Source: JBEKEX01 sp050013615
Lineage (GTDB): Bacteria > Chloroflexota > Anaerolineae > Anaerolineales > Anaerolineaceae
Length of the DNA: 20,927 bases
Assembly: GCA_050013615.1 (NCBI GenBank)
Contig: JBEKEX010000018.1
Coordinates: 1 to 20,927 of the forward strand
Reading direction: 5' to 3'
Part shown: positions 15,776 to 20,927 of the stretch, one piece after another
How positions within the stretch are numbered: position 1 is the stretch's first letter
Layout: every line of letters begins with the position of its first letter
Notes under the pieces: model-generated
Told to the model about the DNA's origin: nothing
The model's input: the letters and a program-made list of their open reading frames with translations, nothing else
The model's database searches: none
Position numbers and translations under genes: made by a program

Positions 15776-16087
15776 TAATCCAACGTTTTCCAGCAAGAGC
15801 AAGAACCAAAAGAGGCTGTCCGAAAAGAACCAGGCAGCCTCTTTTATTCAAGAATTGATTTGGATTACCAGCATATCAGGTGAACTTTTCGATATAGTCG
15901 AATATGCTGATTTGGTTATAGGCCAGGGATTGCGAACTGTGGTCCACGCTCGCGGCCTGCAACATCGCGGTAACCACATCTTTCTGGTAACCCCAGGAAA
16001 TAAACTGGTTTCTTAAAAACATAGCTGACAGAGGGAGGCCAACCAGGAAGAATCCTCTTGGAACAGGCAACCACCCCGAAAAATATT
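15776..16087. other. Convergent intergenic region with a bidirectional terminator-like hairpin
   Basis: The plus-strand HAD gene and the minus-strand PiT gene end on either side of this 312-bp gap. Its left part holds a hairpin at 15808–15845. The remaining part (15846–16087) is partly open in both directions, but I recognise no protein in either frame and see no ribosome binding site, so I call no gene. Confidence 0.6.
15808..15845. terminator. Bidirectional terminator-like hairpin
   Basis: AAAAGAGGCTG (15808–15818) is the exact reverse complement of CAGCCTCTTTT (15835–15845), with a 16-nt loop. The A-run on one side and T-run on the other give a U-tail in both directions, as expected where two operons converge. 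Confidence 0.65.
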
Positions 16088-17074
16088 CTAGTGAATTATT
16101 ACGATTACCACCCAATACAGACCTGCGGCAAACAAGGCGGTCGCCGGGATGGTGAAAACCCATGCCATGGCGATCTCCTGCGCCACCCCCCAGCGCACCT
16201 TATTGGCCCGTTCGCCGGCGCCCACACCCATGATTGCCGAGCTGACCACCTGGGTGGTACTCACCGGCCCTCCGAACAATGAGTTGGCCAGAATGACAAC
16301 CGCTGAGCTAAGCTGGGATGCAAACCCATCTACCGGTCTTATTTTGTAAATCTTGCCTCCCAGAGTGCGGATCAACCTCCATCCACCGATCGAAGTGCCC
16401 AAAGCGATCATGGACGCACACAGGAGAATAACCCATTCTGGTACTTTAAAAACAGGTAAATATCCTGAGGTAACCAAAGCCAAAGTGATTACCCCCATGG
16501 TTTTTTGAGCATCGTTGGCGCCATGACTGAGTGCCAGGGTTATGCCAGTCAGAATTTGGCTGCGCTTGAAAAAGCTATTAATGCGTGGGGAAGCTTTCCA
16601 GCTTAAAATCAGGATAAGTTTAATGAAAAGGAAACCAACTATAAAACCAATGATTGGGGATGAAAATAAGGAAATCAATGTTTTTTCCAACCCTGGAAGC
16701 TCGATTCCACCCCATCCTGCTGCCATCACCACCGCCCCGATCAAACCGCCAATCAATGCATGCGAAGAACTGCTCGGAAATCCCAGGTACCAGGTCAGCA
16801 AATCCCACAGGATCGCACTGATGAGTGCCACTAAGATAACCTTTGTGCTGATAAGGCTGGAAGCAGCTATCCCGTTGCCAATGGTTTGTGCCACCGCTAC
16901 GCCAAAGATAAAAGGCCCGGAAAACTCTGCCACGGCAGTTACTCCCAATGCAACCCGTGGAGAAAAAGCCCGGGATGAAATCATCGTGGCCACCACGTTG
17001 CTCGAATCATGGATGCCATTCAGAAGATCAAAACAAGCGCCTAAAATAATCACGGCAATGAGGACGGGTGCCAT
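16088..17074 (-). CDS. PiT-family inorganic phosphate permease, copy 1
   Basis: A 328-residue hydrophobic membrane protein with about ten likely transmembrane segments. It has the two internally repeated PiT signatures, NGIHDSSNVVATMISSRA near the N-terminus (19–36) and ALSHGANDAQKTMG in the second half (181–194). SSSSHALIGGLIGA and GGPVSTTQVVSSAIMGVG are further family blocks. The family imports inorganic phosphate with a cation. The start is ATG at 17074 with AAGGAAAGG upstream; the stop is TAG. It is the last gene of the minus-strand DUF47–PiT–PiT set. It has the same length as its upstream neighbour and aligns without gaps over at least the first 200 residues, so the pair is a tandem duplication. 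Confidence 0.93.
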   Translation of the reverse strand: MAPVLIAVIILGACFDLLNGIHDSSNVVATMISSRAFSPRVALGVTAVAEFSGPFIFGVAVAQTIGNGIAASSLISTKVILVALISAILWDLLTWYLGFPSSSSHALIGGLIGAVVMAAGWGGIELPGLEKTLISLFSSPIIGFIVGFLFIKLILILSWKASPRINSFFKRSQILTGITLALSHGANDAQKTMGVITLALVTSGYLPVFKVPEWVILLCASMIALGTSIGGWRLIRTLGGKIYKIRPVDGFASQLSSAVVILANSLFGGPVSTTQVVSSAIMGVGAGERANKVRWGVAQEIAMAWVFTIPATALFAAGLYWVVIVIIH

Positions 17075-17139
17075 GGTAACTGCCTTTCCTTATGTTTGAA
17101 ATCTTTTTTGCAAACCCGTAATTCAATTTACAGAAATTC

Positions 17140-18126
17140 TTATTGGAGGCTGCGGGTCAGCAGCTTGTAGGCCAGCGCGGCCAGCAGCGCCGTCGCGGGA
17201 ATGGTCAACAACCAGGTCGCGGCGATGTCCTGGGCAATTTTCCAGCGCACCTTGTTGGGTCGTTCTGCCGCGCCCACACCCATGATGGCTGTGCTGATCA
17301 CCTGGCTGGCGCTGACAGGTCCACCCGTCAGCGAGGCGGTCATCACGACAATGGCCGAGGCAAGTTGGGCGCTGAAAGCATCCATGGGGGCAATTTTATA
17401 GAATTTGCCTCCCACCGTGCGGATCAATCTCTGCGCTCCCACCGCGGTTCCGGCAGAGATTGCCAATGCACAAATCAGGATGACCCAGGTGGGAACAATA
17501 AACGCGTTCAAATATTTTTCTGTTATGAGCGCCAGGGTAATCATTCCCATGGCCTTTGGAGCGTCGTTGCTGCCGTGGCTGAGTGCCAGGGCAATTACCG
17601 TAAAGATTTGATTACGTTTAAAGTTTTCGTTAATGCTGGGAGAAGCATCCCGGCATAATCGCATGATGATTCTGAGAACGACGTATCCAGCAACAAGACC
17701 GATCATGGGAGCGACGAACAGAGGAATCAATGTTTTTTCCAACCCGGGAATCTGGATGGCTTGCCAGCCCGCACTCACGACTACTGCACCTATCAGCCCG
17801 CCGACGAGCGCATGCGATGAACTGCTCGGCAGCCCAAGGTAGCCTGTCAGCAGGTTCCAGGCGACTGCGCTAAGCATGGCCGCCAGGATGACTGTAGTGC
17901 TGATCACTTCAGCTTGGACAATCCCATGGCCGATTGTCTTGGCTACTGCGATCCCAAAGATGAAAGGTCCCAGAAATTCTGCCGCGGCGGTAATTAACAG
18001 GGCGGCGCGCGGAGATAAAGCCCGTGACGAAATCATCGTCGCAACAATACTGCTTGAATCGTTTCGGCCGTTAAGGAATGCATACACGAGGGCCAAAATG
18101 ACGATGGCAATAAGGACTGGTGACAC
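17140..18126 (-). CDS. PiT-family inorganic phosphate permease, copy 2
   Basis: A 328-residue membrane protein, paralogous to the next gene. The signatures are NGRNDSSSIVATMISSRA (19–36) and ALSHGSNDAPKAMG (181–194), with SSSSHALVGGLIGA and GGPVSASQVISTAIMGVG. By a hand count the first 200 residues are about 64% identical to copy 1. The start is GTG at 18126, 15 nt after the DUF47 stop, with no strong SD, so coupling to the DUF47 gene is plausible. Copy 1 has GIHD where this copy has GRND in the first signature, and GANDAQKT where this copy has GSNDAPKA in the second, so the two may differ in affinity or cation. The family call is firm. Confidence 0.93.
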   Translation of the reverse strand: MSPVLIAIVILALVYAFLNGRNDSSSIVATMISSRALSPRAALLITAAAEFLGPFIFGIAVAKTIGHGIVQAEVISTTVILAAMLSAVAWNLLTGYLGLPSSSSHALVGGLIGAVVVSAGWQAIQIPGLEKTLIPLFVAPMIGLVAGYVVLRIIMRLCRDASPSINENFKRNQIFTVIALALSHGSNDAPKAMGMITLALITEKYLNAFIVPTWVILICALAISAGTAVGAQRLIRTVGGKFYKIAPMDAFSAQLASAIVVMTASLTGGPVSASQVISTAIMGVGAAERPNKVRWKIAQDIAATWLLTIPATALLAALAYKLLTRSLQ

Positions 18127-18141
18127 AAATTCTGCCAGAAC

Positions 18142-18762
18142 TCAAGTAATCTTCACGATGATGTCGCCGATAACATTGGCAGCTTCATCGACGCGGTCGG
18201 CCGCGTTGCTCAAGTGGCGATACACCTCGCGAGATTTCATCATCTTGATCACCCCCTGAATGTCCTCGGCACCTCCAAAGAGGTCTGCCAGAGCCGAACG
18301 ATACATCTCTTCCACCCGGTTTTCAAGACCCTTGGCGCGTTGGGCGTGGTCGCTGGCCACTCCGGGATGATCTTCCAATCGATCAACCGCCATCAACAAT
18401 TCATAAGCCGCATCCCTTAGGATGGAGGCCATTTGCTGCATGAAATTTGTTGGCTCGACCTTCATGATTTCCATTTCGCTGACGGTGCTGTAGGCGTAAT
18501 CCAGCACATCATCAATCGTCCTGGATAGCGAAAAAATATCCTCGCGATCGAATGGCGTAATGAAGGTCTTGTTTAATTCGTCGATCAGGATCCGGCGGGC
18601 TTCGTCGGCCTCTTTCTCTTTGGAGGAAAGCATGGCCGAAGCAGCCGGGTCCCGAGAGATCATAAAAGTCTTCAGGGCCTCCAGTCCCTCCAGGGTAAGC
18701 GATGCTTGGTCATGGATCAATTTCAAAAAAACATTCTGGCGTTTCTTAAAAATGCGAAACAT
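18142..18762 (-). CDS. DUF47 (PhoU-like) phosphate transport accessory protein
   Basis: A 206-residue, fully helical protein of the DUF47/PhoU-like family. The block EKEADEARRILIDELNKTF followed by ITPFDREDIFSLSRTIDDVLDY (about 48–89) is characteristic, with acidic residues in E/DxxxD patterns that bind metal in PhoU proteins. Members are usually encoded next to a PiT permease and are thought to control its activity. I chose the ATG at 18762 because AAGGAGG lies 10 nt upstream and MFRIFKKRQNVFLKL is the usual N-terminus; an in-frame ATG at 18825 would lie upstream of that SD. It is the first gene of the phosphate set, with a long upstream region holding a Pho-box-like repeat. Confidence 0.94.
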   Translation of the reverse strand: MFRIFKKRQNVFLKLIHDQASLTLEGLEALKTFMISRDPAASAMLSSKEKEADEARRILIDELNKTFITPFDREDIFSLSRTIDDVLDYAYSTVSEMEIMKVEPTNFMQQMASILRDAAYELLMAVDRLEDHPGVASDHAQRAKGLENRVEEMYRSALADLFGGAEDIQGVIKMMKSREVYRHLSNAADRVDEAANVIGDIIVKIT

Positions 18763-19077
18763 GGATGATGATCCTCCTTTAAAGTGAAGACGCGTCCTAA
18801 CGATGACGCGAAAATGTGCGGCCATAATTAATTTTCATTGCTCGACAGGTTAATTCTTGTCCGGGAAGCTGCAGCCACCCTCGATCACACAATAATGGCG
18901 ACAAATTCATTCATTCGCATGTGAGAATGATGTTCGTTACCCTTCATGGGAAAATAAAATTGGATATCCAACCAATAAAATTTAATGTTAATGTCTTGTT
19001 AATAATATCACATTTTTACCGCCCTAATCCAAGTTCTCTATGGATATCGAGGAGTGGGTAATCATAAGAAAAAGCGA
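18763..19077. other. Intergenic region upstream of the phosphate genes
   Basis: This 315-bp stretch holds no gene that I can support. Seen in it are the DUF47 SD sequence, a CATTC/GAATG inverted repeat near 18915–18930, the perfect 12-bp palindrome TTGGATATCCAA at 18960–18971, and two TTAACA repeats on the minus strand at 18986–19002. I see no clear terminator after the LacI–HAD pair. Confidence 0.55.
18986..19002 (-). promoter_or_regulatory. Candidate Pho-box-like direct repeat
   Basis: On the minus strand TTAACA (19002–18997) is repeated exactly 11 bp further on (18991–18986), with a 5-bp spacer, and a weaker TTTTAT follows at the next 11-bp step. Hexamers of the TT(A/T/C)ACA type at 11-bp period are the known PhoP box form in Bacillus. 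The site lies upstream of phosphate-uptake genes. A PhoB/PhoP-type regulator is not visible in the window. Confidence 0.4.
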
Positions 19078-19767
19078 TTAAGCTTTCAACGTGGCCGCAA
19101 TGGAGGCAAGTACTGCCTTTATTTCCATGTAATCACGGTGCCATGGAAAGTTTTGCGTGCCTTGTAACGCCTGGAGGCGCGGACCAATCCCGATGAATCG
19201 GTCCCCGAGCGCCTGGGCCTCTTGCAGGTCCCAGGGGCCGTCGCCAAGGTAGACAACCCGCTCGAATCCGGGACAGGTATAAAAAGCCTGGGCTTTTTCC
19301 ACGGCGATTTGCAAGATTCTTTTCCGGTTTCCGTCATCGTCCGATGTCGCCATTGGGATACCAGCCGTGTTCAGGCCGCTTGCCCGTAGTTTGAAGATGG
19401 CTTCACTGGCCCAGCAGCCGGTGGCAACCACAATCCCCACCCCGGCCAGGTTGCGCAGCCGCTCCAAAAAAAGAGTTGCACCGGGAACCTCGTTGAAGGC
19501 TTTAGGGCTTTGCTGGTACATTTTTTCAAGGCGCATCAGTACATTGCACTTTACTTCAGCAATCTGGTCTGGAGTGGGACTCATCCCGGTAATCCGCCGG
19601 ATCGCCTCGCGTGTCACGCCAGTGGATGTCTTATCTATATAACTATTTAAATCTGCATTGACCGGCTGGCACCCGATTACTTCTGCAATGGCAAGCCCAA
19701 AGATTTCCTGGTCGTATTCGTAGGATTGTGTCAGCGTTCCGTCAATATCCAGCATGACCAGGTTCAT
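19078..19767 (-). CDS. HAD-superfamily hydrolase (phosphoglycolate-phosphatase-like)
   Basis: A 229-residue HAD enzyme. Motif I is MLDIDGTLTQS with D7 (nucleophile) and D9. Motif II is in IVVATGCW (T). A lysine in NRKRILQIA is the likely motif III, and motif IV is YLGDGPWDL. A helical cap lies between motifs I and II (about 15–90). The form fits a small-molecule phosphatase, like phosphoglycolate phosphatase. The ATG lies 4 nt after the LacI-type regulator's stop and has no strong SD, so translation is probably coupled and the two genes form an operon. This suggests that the regulator controls its own phosphatase partner. The substrate cannot be inferred. Confidence 0.88.
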   Translation of the reverse strand: MNLVMLDIDGTLTQSYEYDQEIFGLAIAEVIGCQPVNADLNSYIDKTSTGVTREAIRRITGMSPTPDQIAEVKCNVLMRLEKMYQQSPKAFNEVPGATLFLERLRNLAGVGIVVATGCWASEAIFKLRASGLNTAGIPMATSDDDGNRKRILQIAVEKAQAFYTCPGFERVVYLGDGPWDLQEAQALGDRFIGIGPRLQALQGTQNFPWHRDYMEIKAVLASIAATLKA

Positions 19768-19771
19768 AGCT

Positions 19772-20809
19772 TTAAGGCTTTTCGATGAATTCTTCCGACA
19801 AACGAACCGGACCGGTTGACCCGCGCACCACCAGCCCGGATGGGATAAGGATCTGCTGCTTCTGGGGCGGGCTGCCTTTTAAGATGCTGATAAGCATATG
19901 GGTGGCCTGGGCGATCATTTCATCAGCAGGTTGGTGGATGGTGGTGAGGCCGGGCCAAATCTTTTTCGACTGTGCCAGGTCTTCGTAGCCGCACACCGAT
20001 ATCTGCTGTGGAACCGGAATACCTGTTTCCTGCAAAGCATAAATGACCCCATAGGCCGCTTCATCATTCCCTGCAAAAACCGCCGAGATCTTTGCATTTC
20101 GCTGGAGCAGAAGTTTGCAAGCGGTATAGCCGCCATCGAAATTGTTTTCAGAGTTTTCAATCAGGCTGGGGTTGAAAGGGAGGTGATGTGCCTGCAAAGC
20201 CGCCTCATAACCTTCCAGGCGATCAAAGCTGGAACGCATATTCCGGGAACCCATTAGGTAGGCAATCTCCCTGTGACCGAGCTCGATCAAATACTCGGTC
20301 ATCTGGAAACCGCCTGCCCGGTCTTCGCCATTAATCGAGGGGATTTGCGGTGCGGGATCGAAAGGATTAATCTGGACCAGCGGTACTTTGTAGGTGACGA
20401 GCATGTCAATCAGGAAACCGTCGGAATCGCACGGGGGAGTGATAACAAAGCCATCGATGCGATGTTCGCTGATCAGTTCCACCAGTTTATTGCGCGAGCG
20501 TTTGTTGGATGGGAAGTAGGGCTGGATGAGGATGTCATAATCTTCATCGTAGGTAATTTCCATGACAGTGGACAGGATTTGTGAAGCCTCCTGGTTGAAC
20601 CCGGGATATAACAGTATGCAAATAATAAAGGATTTTTTTTGCACCAGGCGGCGGGCTGAGATATTGGGGGCATACCCAAGTGAACGGATGACCGTTTGGA
20701 CATGGCTGCGCAAGTCGTCTTTAACATACGGTTCGTTATTGATGACTCTCGAAACAGTTTTAATTGAACAGCCGGCCGCTTGGGCGACATCTTTTATCGT
20801 TGTTGCCAT
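19772..20809 (-). CDS. LacI-family transcriptional regulator
   Basis: A 345-residue regulator. The N-terminal LacI helix-turn-helix (TIKDVAQAAGCSIKTVSRVI, about 4–23) and hinge region (up to about residue 57; LGYAPNISARRLVQ) are textbook. The periplasmic-binding-protein-like sensor domain (about 62–332) has DGFVITPP, INGEDRAGG, LGHREIAYLMG, AVFAGNDEAAYGV and the late block CGYEDLAQSKKIWPGLTTIHQP. Members bind sugars or nucleosides. It is the first gene of a two-gene unit with the HAD hydrolase. AAGGA lies about 10 nt upstream of the ATG. A CG-centred inverted repeat 83 nt upstream is a candidate self-regulatory operator. The family is firm; the ligand is unknown. Confidence 0.95.
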   Translation of the reverse strand: MATTIKDVAQAAGCSIKTVSRVINNEPYVKDDLRSHVQTVIRSLGYAPNISARRLVQKKSFIICILLYPGFNQEASQILSTVMEITYDEDYDILIQPYFPSNKRSRNKLVELISEHRIDGFVITPPCDSDGFLIDMLVTYKVPLVQINPFDPAPQIPSINGEDRAGGFQMTEYLIELGHREIAYLMGSRNMRSSFDRLEGYEAALQAHHLPFNPSLIENSENNFDGGYTACKLLLQRNAKISAVFAGNDEAAYGVIYALQETGIPVPQQISVCGYEDLAQSKKIWPGLTTIHQPADEMIAQATHMLISILKGSPPQKQQILIPSGLVVRGSTGPVRLSEEFIEKP

Positions 20810-20891
20810 GCGTATTCAATCCTTCTCTTCACCTTCAAAATCAATGGGAGCTCTGTAAATGTTCAAGCCAAAAGCACCTCCCGAAATACAC

Positions 20892-20905
20892 TGACAACGC
20901 TGTCA
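20892..20905. promoter_or_regulatory. Candidate LacI-type operator
   Basis: TGACAACGCTGTCA is an inverted repeat (TGACA…TGTCA) around a central CG, the usual form of LacI-family operators. On the minus strand a GATAAAAT sequence directly precedes it and could be a −10 box, which would place the operator over the transcription start. It lies 83–96 nt upstream of the LacI-type gene. Confidence 0.45.
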
Positions 20906-20927
20906 TATTTTATCACCCATCACCTTC

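Noticed and set aside
15876..16163. Short minus-strand open frame overlapping the end of PiT copy 1
   Set aside because: Its first part is the PiT coding region in another frame. The rest (FLRNQFISWG onward) looks faintly protein-like, but there is no SD and no family match I can name.
18763..18825. Upstream-extended N-terminus for the DUF47 protein
   Set aside because: The extension would include the AAGGAGG ribosome site, and family members begin at MFxxF, matching the ATG at 18762.
20900..20917. CTGTCAT followed by TATCACC as an E. coli-type Pho box upstream of the LacI gene
   Set aside because: Only the first half-site matches; the second is too different, and the bases are better explained as half of the CG-centred inverted repeat.

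Overview
The window looks like a chromosomal piece of an uncultured Chloroflexota bacterium, probably Anaerolineae-like. This is inferred from gene style (paired PiT/DUF47 genes, FAD–GcvT fusions, a four-CBS protein), mid-range GC and AAGGAG-type ribosome binding sites. The taxonomic call is a judgement, not a search result. I see no rRNA, tRNA, insertion sequence or CRISPR array.

Left two thirds (1–15,775): two divergent gene sets meet at a 192-bp control region (7544–7735). The minus-strand arm reads outward as a DeoR regulator, an FAD dehydrogenase fused to a GcvT-like folate domain, a Rieske monooxygenase of the quaternary-ammonium type, a PfkB-fold protein, an MttB-family methyltransferase, and the start of a metallophosphoesterase that runs off the left edge. 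The plus-strand arm reads a nucleotidyltransferase-fold protein, a four-CBS protein, a choline-kinase-like phosphotransferase, a second FAD–GcvT fusion, a class II aldolase, a HisC-like aminotransferase and a HAD phosphatase. Several junctions are tight: a 4-bp ATGA overlap, an SD sequence overlapping a stop codon, and a stop codon abutting a start codon. I read this as a catabolic island for a methylated amine such as glycine betaine, proline betaine or a related compound. The Rieske enzyme and perhaps the MttB homologue would remove the first methyl group. The FAD–GcvT enzymes would oxidise the tertiary and secondary N-methyl groups and pass the carbon to tetrahydrofolate. The kinase, aldolase, aminotransferase and phosphatase set is not explained by plain glycine betaine breakdown and suggests a phosphorylated or hydroxylated substrate. 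No Rieske reductase, corrinoid protein or transporter lies inside the window.

Right third (15,776–20,927): all genes are on the minus strand and converge on the first region across a gap with a terminator-like hairpin. A phosphate-uptake set (DUF47/PhoU-like gene followed by two tandem PiT permeases of equal length) has a candidate Pho-box-like repeat upstream. A LacI-family regulator followed after 4 nt by a HAD phosphatase ends the window.

The most notable points are the divergent promoter pair that appears to share one palindromic −35 box, a TTCGAACA motif repeated in the leaders of three catabolic genes, a PfkB-fold protein that has lost its catalytic Asp, and one operon holding both an oxygen-dependent and a corrinoid-type demethylase.
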